From Luzula sylvatica (lineage: Eukaryota > Streptophyta > Magnoliopsida > Poales > Juncaceae), in NCBI GenBank assembly GCA_946800325.1, contig OX326957.1, positions 17,544,591 through 17,608,590 on the forward strand: a stretch of 64,000 nt of DNA, given 5' to 3'. The position numbers and the translations under genes are program-made. The notes under the pieces are model-generated. The model saw only the letters and a list, made by a program, of their open reading frames with translations. It made no database searches and was not told the origin of the DNA. Below are positions 28,578 through 39,435 of this stretch, one piece after another (within the stretch, counting starts at the first letter, position 1; every line of letters begins with the position of its first letter).

Positions 28578-29771
28578 TTCAAGTCAAGAAAAGGTCTTAA
28601 GATCCGACAAATTGAATTTTTTTATTTGGATGTCTTTAAAAATGTGAAATTAACAAGTGCAAATATCTTTTTTTTCTTATAAAATCTACAAACTTTAATT
28701 CTAGTGCCACGATAATGGAAAAATAATTGCACTAACTGAAGAATCAAATATTTGTTATCTTCCTTCAATCATGCAAAAGATTATTTTTTAATATTATGAA
28801 GAATCAAATATAATAAATATAGAAATATAAATAAGTCAAATTATTTGTACATTCCATTTTTTTATCTTAATGATTGTCATGATTAAAAATGATATTTAGT
28901 CTCCGGATCTGTAATAAAAAGTATTTATTATTATTATTATTAGTAGTAGTAGTAGTAAGTAGTAGTAGTAGTAGTATTATTATTAAAACATGTCATTTTT
29001 ACATTTCTCAATTCCAATATACACTTACGGAAGATAATTGCACTAACTGATAAGGGTAATAAATATTTTTTGTCATTAATATGGGTATAATGATCATTTG
29101 ATAAAAAATTAAATCGCTGTTAATTAAGCCATGTTAGCTTTTGTTATAACGCCATCCTTATTATATTATATCATAATCGTATTACTACTAAAAATTATTA
29201 TTATATTATAATTATAAGATCCATGTAATAAATATAATATAACATATTGATATAATTTTTATAATAATATTTTATTATAACATTATCACAATAATTATTA
29301 TATCCATCTAATCAATGTAATATTATATATACTATTATAATAATATTAAATAATTATATAGTGGAGCAAAAAATTATAATCAACAAATGATTTTTAAATC
29401 TAAATAATTAATATGATAGTACATATTTTTATAATAATATATAATAATTACATTATATTTATATAATTCATATTATACTATATATATTATTATAAAGAAT
29501 ATTATTATATGACTAAAATATTATTTATAATAATATAACAATGCAATTGATATTGATATTGTCATATTATTATACTAGTGTACTATACGTTTATAATATT
29601 ATTATATATAATATAATTTTATTATAATAATATAATAATTACAATAATGTATAAAATATTATATTAATTATATGAATATAAAAAATTGAATACAAGAAAA
29701 TAAAAGTATATTTAATATTATTAGAATTATGTCGAAGTACAATTTATATTACTATAATAGAATCTATCATA
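28578..29771. other. AT-rich intergenic DNA with a trinucleotide repeat
   Basis: No gene is visible. 28923-28988 is a compound (ATT)n/(AGT)n microsatellite. The remainder is ATAATATTA-type low-complexity sequence. Confidence 0.7.
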
Positions 29772-29780
29772 TTATATATT

Positions 29781-29932
29781 GAGTAATGATAGGGACACAA
29801 ATATCAACCACAAATATGACACAAATGCTTAAGTTTGTGTTTAATTTATGATTCATATATGCATAATTAACATTACAAACTTAGTTATTTGTGACACATT
29901 TGTGATTGGTATTTGTGGCCCTATCATTACTC
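29781..29932. mobile_element. Mutator-type MITE, 152 bp
   Basis: Inverted ends GAGTAATGATAGGGACACAA and GAGTAATGATAGGGCCACAA with an exact 9-bp TSD TTATATATT (29772-29780, 29933-29941). Compact, AT-rich, non-coding. Confidence 0.9.
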
Positions 29933-29941
29933 TTATATATT

Positions 29942-30377
29942 AATATAATAATTATATTTTATTTATTGTAACATGATTATTTTATAATTTCAAAATTCCA
30001 AAATTTTAAAACACACATAATTTAGACATCCAAAGTCCAAACAAACTATGAAAGTATGATTAATTTCAGAATATTTTTTTGTCCTCCCTTTATAAGCCAA
30101 TATTCAACTAATCCCACGTGCCAAACGACCCTAATCGGTAAATTCAATTAAACACAATCAAAGCCCAACTAAAACCATGAACATCCCTCTTATGAACAAA
30201 TTGCATAAACAAACATAATTTTTACAAAGAAAAATAAATTGTTAACCAGACTTAACGGTTTAAAACTCGATAACGAATTTACACCAAAAATATAAAAACT
30301 CAGTACTCAATTTGCTTATTTACTGGTGGTCTTCGAAGCAAAAGCAAAACTTCTATTAAATTAACAAAGAGGATGTT
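29942..30377. other. 3' flank of the small gene, with a Harbinger-type end
   Basis: Mostly AT-rich. At about 30083-30131 the sequence (ending CGTGCCAAACGACCC then TAA) resembles the right end of the element at 43024-44369. No left partner was found. Confidence 0.45.
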
Positions 30378-30611
30378 TCATTTTTTATAGATGAAAGATA
30401 GCATTGCCTTCCTGACTCTGGATATCGATTTCGAACACGAATTGGATCGCATCAATCTGATAATTGATGGTGACTGCATTTGTCTCCGATGCTGCGACTC
30501 GGCCTTGTCAAGAGCTTTGTTGATAAGAAAATGAGCTCTCCTGTGTTTCCTCTCATCTGGATCTTCCTTCTCCACTCTCGAGTACGTGTTACTCCTCCTT
30601 AGCATAGCCAT
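30378..30611 (-). CDS. Small basic plant protein of unknown function, 77 aa
   Basis: A single exon on the minus strand from ATG at 30611 to a stop at 30378. I chose this start because the longer frame above it (to 30839) has unlike composition and covers the TATA region. The protein begins MAMLRRSNTYSRVEKEDPDE and continues HRRAHFLINKALDKAE, with a basic, serine-rich C-terminus. Acidic EKEDP followed by an HRRAxFLI motif recalls a family of short uncharacterised plant proteins (SK-EKEDPEE...HRRAQFLI-type), but I know no function. No signal peptide or membrane segment is visible. It stands alone among transposons, 0.6 kb from a Harbinger-like element. Confidence 0.7.
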   Translation of the reverse strand: MAMLRRSNTYSRVEKEDPDERKHRRAHFLINKALDKAESQHRRQMQSPSIIRLMRSNSCSKSISRVRKAMLSFIYKK

Positions 30612-30650
30612 CTCTCTCTCACAGTAGACGATGAGTGAGAAAACTAAAGG

Positions 30651-30672
30651 AGCTTTTATATTATATATACAC
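30651..30672 (-). promoter_or_regulatory. Candidate TATA box of the 77-aa gene
   Basis: The minus strand reads TATATATAATATAAAAGCTC about 45-60 bp upstream of the proposed start codon. It supports that start, since the longer frame would read through it. Confidence 0.45.
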
Positions 30673-31211
30673 ACAATAATGGAAGCAAATATATTGTTTC
30701 TTTTTTTTGAGAAAAGGCCCTTAGGCCAATATATTGTTTTTTTAAGGACATACTGATGATTGCTTTTCACGTGGACAAATGTTATATTAGTCAATGGTGC
30801 ACACAAAGTAGTCATTGTTGACGGCTTTTTGTCGCTCATTTGTACAAGAGTACAAGGCCAGACTCAAATTTCGGTCAACAAAAGAAGAAATTATTTAGAA
30901 AGGAAAATTTTTGTCCTGAGACGAATTAAAGTTCAAGATTTATAACATCCTTCAAATTTCTCTCAACCTTATGTCACCAATTAATAATTAATGAATAAAT
31001 TAATTAACAATTAATAAATTAATTAATTAACAAAAATATATTTTATTAACGATTAATTAATATATAATTGAAATACATATGAATTAATAATTCTTAATCA
31101 ATATTAATTAATCATTAATGTATTGTATTTTTGTTAATTGTCATGTTAATTGGTGGTATGAAAATATATGAAGACTCACACGGTCCTAAACAACTATTTG
31201 GTATATCTTAA

Positions 31212-32683
31212 GGCCCTGTTCGGTGCTAGAGTTTTTGTGTGTGGGAAGTGAAGTTTGTTTGGGAAGTGTAGTAATAAAAACTTACTAGTGTTCTTTGGCA
31301 ACTTAGGAAGTGTAGTTTTATAATTCAAAACTTTCAAAATTTGCTCCCAACAGTACACAAAATCATGCTTTGAAAACTTGTGTAAAAGTAGATTTTTAGA
31401 AACTCTCTCTCTCTCTTTCTCTCTCGCTTTCTTTGTTGTGAACTACCCCACCTCTCTTTCACTCCTTCCCGCCAATCTGAAGAACAAGGATAGATGAAGA
31501 AATCGGCTCAATCCGACGAGGTAATCGGCAACCCTAGCCACGTTGTAGCTTCAAGAAAGAGAAAAGGTGTGATTTCCCTCTTTTACCTTCTCATTTTTCT
31601 CTATTTTACTTCTTTTTTTTCTTGCTTTACTAATGTATTGTCTTTTTGACAAATTTTAGAAAGGGTTTCTTGCAAATTATACTCGAAATTAACTTTTTTC
31701 AAGTTTAATATCAGCTTCAAATTGGGTATTTTTGTGAATTTCAGTTAGTTCTTCAAATTTTCGACTTCAATTTGGGTTGTTTTAAGATCTCCTGTCGATA
31801 TTTATGCAATAATGTTCAATTCAAAAGTACATCAGTAAAGCACATCAGTAATTGAAAAGTGGATAAAAGTGTCAATTTGTGCAATAGTGTCTTACGGAAA
31901 TTTTTTTCTCAATAATTTGTCTTTATTCAATAATTACTGAAGTTGAAAATTCAAAAGTGGACAAAAGTGTCAATTTATGCAATACTGTTTTAAGATTTTT
32001 TCAACATGCTCGAAATTGGCTTACTAATTAATTCCATTTACATGACTAATTGGCTCACAAAATTTTCAACACTAAGTTTTTAGCAAATTAAGTATGCTGG
32101 AAAGTGCCCCTGAATTATTTACTAATTAGACCTTGTGCAAAGGCATATTTGGTGTCGTTATAAGTTTTTAGCAAATTAAGTATGCTGGAAAGTGCCCCTG
32201 AATTATTTACTAATTAGACCTTGTACTTAATTAATTTGCAGATAAAGATAGATATGTCGTACGAGGCGAATGGACCGAAGTGCAAAGGCATATTTGGTGT
32301 CGTTATAAGTTCAATATGGAGCAAATTATTGAAGTCTTTATGTCATGTTGGTTATAACAATTAACAAGCATAATTGATGTGTTTTGTAAAATTATTTTAA
32401 TATATATTAACATGTTTTCGGATATTACAAATATATTATGTTATGTTTATTTTGAAGATGTGTTATCATGTGCAATTTAATTCATATGTAGGAGATAAAT
32501 TGATCATGTGCAATTTAATTTATATTTGATAGTTTCCTACATTTTGATCAAACACTTTTTTTTTATAATTCCATATTTTTTTTTGTAGTTTTGTGTACTA
32601 CAAGTTTTCTCCAAATAAAAGTTGAAATCCTATAACATACAAGTTTCCTATGCTAACACAAAACTGTGTTAGCAAACACGCCC
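31212..32683. mobile_element. PIF/Harbinger-like element, 1472 bp
   Basis: Ends GGCCCTGTTCGGTGCTAG and the inverse of GGGCGTGTTTGCTAACAC, flanked by TAA (31209-31211, 32684-32686). The interior has a CT-rich leader, a short exon-like frame (31494-31570, MKKSAQSDEV start) and a second exon-like piece after TTTGCAG at 32241 (DRYVVRGEWTEVQRHIW). A segment of about 77 bp is duplicated in direct orientation (32083-32148 and 32160-32225). No transposase. Confidence 0.7.
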
Positions 32684-32689
32684 TAAAGA

Positions 32690-34280
32690 TATCCTACAAG
32701 TGGTGGACCAAAACTCAAAGCATTCCACAAAATTAAAATACACTACATGCCCATATGCCAGGATCCAACGTCCGGTTAATTAGGCCGTCCTAATTAAGCT
32801 AATTCTTCCTAGAAATCATAGATTTATAGCCACCATTATTGTGAGTGTTTGGAGAGTTCCATTGTGAGGTTTAGTCTAATTTTTAATATTTTTTTAGAGT
32901 GGCCTTAATCTAGAAATCATTCTTGAGAGATCATGTTGTTCCTTGGATAATTATTATATCCGTTGTCTTGCATAGTTTGGCATGTAAAGACTCAATGTCT
33001 TTGTTAGTTCTTATTGTACTATGAACTATTATGACAGGTTTGTCACGTTTTGTGACGACGAGGCTATTTTACGGAGACGTAGGCATCGTTCTGACCGAAC
33101 TCAGTTATCATATCTGGTATTATCTCTATCTTTACTTTATTCAAATTATTCGGATTTTTTTTTTTTTTTTTTAAGAACTTGAGATTTCTTCGTACTCCCA
33201 CATGTATTTCCGTGTGAATCTAAACTATCGTATCTATAATTATTTGAGTCCTTCCATAAGTTACATATCTATTTGTAACCAAGATTATTGTGCACCAAGT
33301 ACGTTATTTACTTTTTCGTACTCATAATTTTTATTTATTCTTTTCTTTATTTCTTTTATCAAATTTCTTGGTCATTCTTATTTCTCATTTTGTTTTATTT
33401 TATGTCGAGTTTCTTGATCTTTATATATTTATTTATTTATCGATTTATTCGTAATTATTTATTATCAAGTACATTTGTTAATTAGCACACAATGTCTACT
33501 TAAAAATGAAAGACATTCTCTTCAATCATCCACTATGATGGGATAATAGTATTTTCTTTTCAATAGTAAAGTGTTTGATCCGCTATGATTTTTTTTTCAG
33601 CGAAAAGTTTGTATTATACAATGAATTCTTCTTCGTGACACAAATATTTAACAACATATTTTAAAAATTCAAAACATTATTAAAAAGATTTATCATATAT
33701 TAATTTAATTTAATTTCAAGGGGGCTTCTATCATACATCATTTTTCTTATGATACCCTCATTTTTAAGGGTATTATGAGTAATTATTCATTTATGAATAT
33801 TTAAGGTAAGATCTCAAGCATATTTATCAATTAATGTTTGATTAATTTGGAATTCTTTGTTGTTCATTTAAAGAAAAAATCTCCATAAAAACGAATTTTA
33901 TGATACACCATTTGACAAATATAATTCATTGTTATATGTTTGCTATACTTTGTACTTTTTTCTCGATGAATGAAATACATTTTGAAGTTTATTTTGATGC
34001 TAGCAGGTATGAAATGTAACAACTTGGTACCAACTGAAATATATTTTAGAATGTTTTGTTACTAACTACTACTAAAATTATATAGAGCTGCCAAATTTGA
34101 AATCGTCGGAACAAATTTAATCATTGAAAAACAATAATTTGCCAAATCGAATCCTTAACACCAAAATTGAAGTCGTAACATCAAGATTAAACCGCAATTC
34201 ATCAAACTAATCTCTACTCATTAATTAACCCATAAATCATCACAAAAACATTACAAATCGGAAAATCCAACCTAAACATA
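32690..34280. other. AT-rich intergenic DNA, nothing recognised
   Basis: A T-homopolymer near 33155 and low-complexity frames only (for example 33288-33485, composed of F/I/L/Y). No gene supported. Confidence 0.6.
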
Positions 34281-35736
34281 TCGTTACACTTCAAGAAAAT
34301 TCAGATGAACTTGACAGGTGGTTTCCTTGTCCAAACGAACTGGAATTGAATCACTTTGTATTGGCAGTCCCGCTTGAGTATACTCAAAAGTTGCATTCCA
34401 TTTCTCTCTCTCAGTTTTTTACAAGATCTCCCAAATCCCCCCCCCCCCCCCGATTAATCTACTCATTTTAGCGTATCTTGCAATTGCATTATATGAATAT
34501 TCACTTAATTTATGCTTTCCCGTCTGTGTCTTCATGTGTGGTCATTGTTGCCGAAACATAAACCTTGTATTATCCGGAACAACATAATAACATGAGTAAG
34601 CAAAATAAATACATTCACTTAATTTATGCATAAATTGCTTGTGAAAAATAGAAAGTACCAGATATGTGAAAGATGCAATAACATATGTTTACAAGATTAC
34701 TAAATAGATGCAAATAAAATAACATCATTATAAAATCCTCCATTCACCAGTTTAAATTTGTTCCCTAAATTCATTTAGAGAAAAAAGAAACAATTATTTT
34801 AGCCCAATGTCACTCGATTTAGCTCCAATAATCACAGATTATATGAGAAAAGTAACCTATTCTAGAGGAGAGAGTCAATTGAACAATGAAATCTTGATTA
34901 AAGATCAAAATCTACAATTAAAAAGAAATTTACCTTAACAAGAGACCAACAAGCATGAAATTCTGATTTTGTTGACGAAATTTGGTGAAGAGGAGAACTT
35001 GGTGGAGAGGAGATTTTGGTGAAGAGGAGAGCTTATTAGAGTGGAGACTTTGGAGAAGAGGAGATAGGGGCAGAGGAAAGGAATCTGGCGGAGAGATCAG
35101 CTGGACGAAAATTTAACAGAGAAAAGAGTTTGCTAAAAGATGAACCATCACAGAAAGGAAGAAGATTTTGAAAGAAAATCAAGAGAAGATTTTGGGCAAG
35201 TTTAGACTTGGCTTGCGAGCGTGGAAGAGAGAAAGAGCAGAATCAACTCCACGTCAAACTTCGGTAGTTATTCGGTGAAATTTGTTTGGGTATGTATACT
35301 TTTTGAATATTTAAGTCTCTGAATATAAATTACAAAATGAATGTAAGATAATGCTAATAATTTTAATGGAATCTTTACAAAACGAGAAAGAAAATATTTA
35401 AATAAATAAAAAATATTTGATTAATCAATACTAAATCTAGGATAGAGAATGAGGTCGAGTTGTCAGAGTGCAATTTCTTTAATAGACGAGCAAAACTTCA
35501 GTTTTAGAAATGAGAAGGTAACATGGGCATGAAATTTTTGCATAATTTAAAGGATTTGCAAAAATTAACAATTATGGAGAGAAATCTGACTAAATTAGAC
35601 AGGAAATGATTGTTTTTGCTAAATACACAATTGTGAATATATCAGTCTTAATGAATAGTGTGATTTTGGTAGAAACAAATATCCAATAACCTAAACTCAA
35701 TATCCAATATACTATAAACATATATGGGACTTTGTA
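34281..35736. other. Intergenic DNA with an exon-like minus-strand stretch
   Basis: 34930-35110 on the minus strand is CT-rich with imperfect repeats of CTCCTCTTCACCAAA and ends with a plausible donor (TTGTTAAG|GTAAAT). It could be a non-coding first exon, but no downstream exons are recognisable. A (C)n run lies near 34438-34451. Nothing else seen. Confidence 0.3.
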
Positions 35737-35744
35737 ATTTTGGG

Positions 35745-36866
35745 TAGGGATGTAAATGGGTCGGATATTATCCGAACCGATCCGACCCGTATCCGGAAAA
35801 ATATCTGAATCCGAATAAAAATATCCGGATCCGAACGGATCCGGTTCCGACCCGTATCCGTTTTTTCGGATCCGAATCCGGATTCAGGACATCAATTATC
35901 AGTCGGATCCGGATCCAAATCCGGATTTTACCCGGATCCGGATTTAAATGAAAAACGGATATCCGTTTTCATATAAAGAATTAATAACCTTTTACATTAA
36001 GTTCATGTCCCCATCGTTCAAAACACGTACGGACCCGTCCCACAGAGGATACAATCATAAAGGAGGCTAGTATTAGATAGTTTATTTGACCCTTTAATTT
36101 GTAGGCAGAATTATGGGCGGGGATAGCAAAATAATAAGGGTGGGACTAATTACTATTGGTGCTTCGGTATTATTGTGCACTTCTTTTTCGATGGGCTTTG
36201 GGCTTTTTCTGGGAAACTAATTGTATTATATTATACAACTAAGATAATTTTGTGGCATATCTGTTTGAATTTTTTTATGACGTATTATATTTTTAATATT
36301 CAAATTATTTAGTAGAGTAAACAAATAATATATACACGAATCGCGAAATTTTGAAATTGTCGTATAATCGTATTCGCATCCGTACAAGATAGATTAACAC
36401 ACATTTAATGGACAAATTTGTATTGTTCTTCGTGTCATATATATACAATTTTTTGCATTGAATTGTCTATGTGCACATATTTGACATATTTTATGATATA
36501 TTCTATTTTAAAAATTCAAAATAATTATTAGAAAAAATAATTACTACGATTTTTAGAGCAAAAGTTAATGTTTATAAAAATATTTCTTTTTTTTATAATT
36601 TAAAATTACAAAATAATCAAGACTTGAGTTTTCAAATTAATAATATATAACACATGATCATATCGTAGTATCCGTTTTAATATTCGAAAAAAATCCATAT
36701 CCGTATTCGTATCCGACAATATCCGAACCGTATCCGTATCCGTTTAATATCCGAACCGTATCCGGATCCGAGTAATTCCGGATCCGATTATCCGTATCCG
36801 AAAAAATATGGATACGGATCTGGTATGACCACTATCCGAACCGGATCCGAACCGTTTACATCCCTA
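35745..36866. mobile_element. hAT-type element with TAGGGATGTAAA ends
   Basis: 1122 bp with an exact 8-bp TSD ATTTTGGG (35737-35744, 36867-36874). Ends are TAGGGATGTAAATGGGTCGG and TAGGGATGTAAACGGTTCGG. Subterminal CGGATCCG repeats and a non-coding interior. Decayed extra sequence of the same kind continues to about 37200. A truncated sister lies at 58517-59170. Confidence 0.93.
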
Positions 36867-37296
36867 ATTTTGGGGCTCTAGTCGGCCCTGATTGTATAAT
36901 AGATTTTTTGAAAATTGTATCTTCGTATATTATAATCTTTTTATAATATAGCTTAAAACTAAATTAGGAAAAAAAATATTATAATTTTGGGAGCTAAAAT
37001 TTTGATTTATAAAAAAAAAATAGTTCAAAATAATCGATATTTGAGTTTTACAAATAATATTATATTGTCGGTCAGATCAGAATCAGGCTTAACCGACATC
37101 CAAAAACATATGAATTGGTATTCGTATCCAACAATATTCGAATCGTATTTGTATTTGTTTAATATTCATATATCCAAAACCGTATCCATCCGTCATAAAT
37201 ATAAACGCGGTTCATATTGTTATTTCGTGAACCGGAACATCATTCCCTTCCCATTATTACCAGTTTTCTTGGGCTCGCGTTTCTATCTCTTCCCGC

Positions 37297-37299
<3 letters not shown>

Positions 37300-37338
<39 letters not shown>
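37300..37338 (+). repeat. (CT)n tract in the F-box gene leader
   Basis: About 19 CT units, 380 bp upstream of the start codon. A possible leader intron follows (donor CAG|GTGTGC at 37386, acceptor TTTTTGCAG ending at 37708). Confidence 0.7.
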
Positions 37339-37341
<3 letters not shown>

Positions 37342-37720
37342 GTGTGATTTTTTTCGCCAACTCAATTCGGTGTCTAAGCTGCTCAGGTGTGCAATCTCTT
37401 CTTTTTGATTGATTTCGTGTATTCTTCTTGGTTTGCTTAGGAGGTTCAGTGTCTGAAATTTGTTGATTATCGGCTAGATTTCGGGGACTAAGAGTACCAA
37501 TTATTAAGGATAAGTGAAATCAACAATAAAGATCTTGATTTGATTACATTTTACGTTTTTTTTATCTAAAATTACTGGTCAATTGTTTCATTTTGGTTAT
37601 TTTTCTTTCATTTCGTGCAAGGTGGTTCTTACATGAATTCAATTTCTTTTCTGATTGAATCCATGAATTCAATTTCATTTCTTGATAGTTCTCCCCTTCT
37701 TTTTGCAGAACACACTTAAT

Positions 37721-39186
37721 ATGCCTGTTCGTCATATTCCAGCGAAATCAACAACGAAACGTGCTACCATCCAACCAAACCCAAAACCAAACCCTAAATC
37801 AGACTCTAAACCAAACCCTAAATCAGACCCTAAACCTAAACCCAAATATAAACCTACGTGGCTAAAACCCAACAAAGATTTCATAAGCACTTTACCAGAT
37901 CATATCCTTCACAAAATCCTCTCTTCTCTCCCTCTAAAGCAAGCTTGTCGCACGACCATTTTATCTCACAGATGGAGCCGTGTTTGGGCCTCGATGCAAA
38001 GACTAAACTTCTACAAGGACGAATATACAAAATTCGGCCCTTATAAATTCATCCAGATGGCCAATTCCGCAATTCTTTATCGCCCAAAAGAAGATTTTCA
38101 AACTTTCAAAACCTTTTTACTCGGCGATTCGAGTTTAAATCTCGCAAAAAGTACTCGATGGATCGATCATGCAGTCAAAAACGAAGTTCAAAATCTTCAT
38201 ATAATAATTAAGCTAAATAACGAGGGCGGAAACGTAATTTTACCAAGATCGGTTCTTCAATGCGAGTCCTTGGTTGAATTATCTCTCTTTTGTTTCCCAA
38301 ATTTGAAGATTATTACACCGAGTTTTATAAATTTGAAAAATTTAAAAACATTGAGTCTACAAAGAATGGAAATAAGTTCGATTATTTTGGAGAAGATTCT
38401 TTTGGGGTGTTCGCAACTCGAAAATTTAAATTTGCAATTTTGCGAGCTGTCCTTTTCGGGAATTTATTCGAATGGGTTGAGAAATTTAGTGATGGAAAAT
38501 TGTTGGATAAAGAATAAAGGGGGGAATAATGAGTTTTTTATTTGTGCTCCCAATCTTTTATCGTTGCATTTCAATCAAGAATTGAGAGGATTATCGCTAA
38601 GAGGGACTATTGATAAAATGGTATGTTTTACTACCCTATTTAATATTTTGATTATATTTTTATGTGTATAATGCTAATTATGATTTTTTTTGTTTATGTA
38701 CCAGTTTATGCTAGATGTACCAAATTTGAAGCATTTAACACTTGGAGGAATTTGGGTTATCAATTATGACGATGCGGTTCCGTTCTTTCTCAAGAATTCT
38801 CCAAAATTAGAAAAACTTACTTTGAAGCTAGAGGTATACTTATTTCATGTACCGTTAATTAAATTATTTGTGCCCAAATTCCTAAATTCTTTTTTTTAAG
38901 TAGGGTTCTATGTATGGTGAAGTGGAATCGAATTTGGAGACGAGAGATTTGGATTTTGAACGTAGTGATTTGAAATTGGTCGAGATTGTATGCAATGACG
39001 AGAAGAATGAGAAGATCGAGAAATTGAGAAAGGTTTTTGAGCGAAATGGAATTTTGGACGTGAAAATCATCACCGATGGTTCGTTTTGCGAAGGCGATTT
39101 GTTGAAAGAGCTTTATAATGTTTGGGTTTGGATTAATGTTCAATTGATTGATAAAACTAGGGTTTTTAGTAGGACCCCTTTTGTCC

Positions 39187-39191
<5 letters not shown>
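37721..39191 (+). CDS. F-box / leucine-rich-repeat-like protein
   Basis: Three coding exons, 37721-38620, 38705-38833 and 38904-39191, with short GT-AG introns (84 and 70 bp), all phase 0, giving 438 residues. The start is the ATG just after a probable leader-intron acceptor. Domains: a Lys/Pro/Asn-rich repeat with NPKSD/PKPNP units (about 19-46), an F-box (about 53-95: DFISTLPDHILHKILSSLPL, then RTTILSHRW) and LRR-like segments (about 195-345: LVELSLFCFPNLK, LKTLSLQRMEIS, LENLNLQFCEL, LKHLTLGGIW). In this plant-expanded class the F-box binds SKP1/ASK in an SCF E3 ligase and the repeats choose the substrate. The target is unknown. The stop codon is the first triplet of a (GA)n tract. Confidence 0.9.

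Positions 39192-39232
<41 letters not shown>
39190..39232 (+). repeat. (GA)n microsatellite abutting the F-box stop codon
   Basis: About 21 GA units. The first GA supplies the last two bases of TGA (39189-39191). It lies in the 3' untranslated region. Confidence 0.95.
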
Positions 39233-39237
<5 letters not shown>

Positions 39238-39435
39238 GTTGAGAAATAAACTTGTTCATTGTTTTTTCTTTTCTTATCTTGTATTATAAAGTTTATTTGA
39301 TGAAAATATTAAACAAAATGAAAGATCAGAACAAAATGTTAAATTAAATTACTCATACGTCAAATTTATGGCCTGAAAAATGATTATTTGAAGCCTGTAT
39401 TCATCAGGACAAATTTTTCAGAACATTTATGAAAT

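Noticed and set aside
30612..30839. Upstream extension of the 77-residue protein to 153 residues
   Set aside because: The extension crosses the TATA candidate and a poly-T/A stretch and has unlike composition. The ATG at 30611 is preferred.
33288..33485. Hydrophobic 65-codon frame resembling a membrane protein
   Set aside because: T-rich low-complexity DNA gives F/I/L/Y in any frame. No splice or start context.
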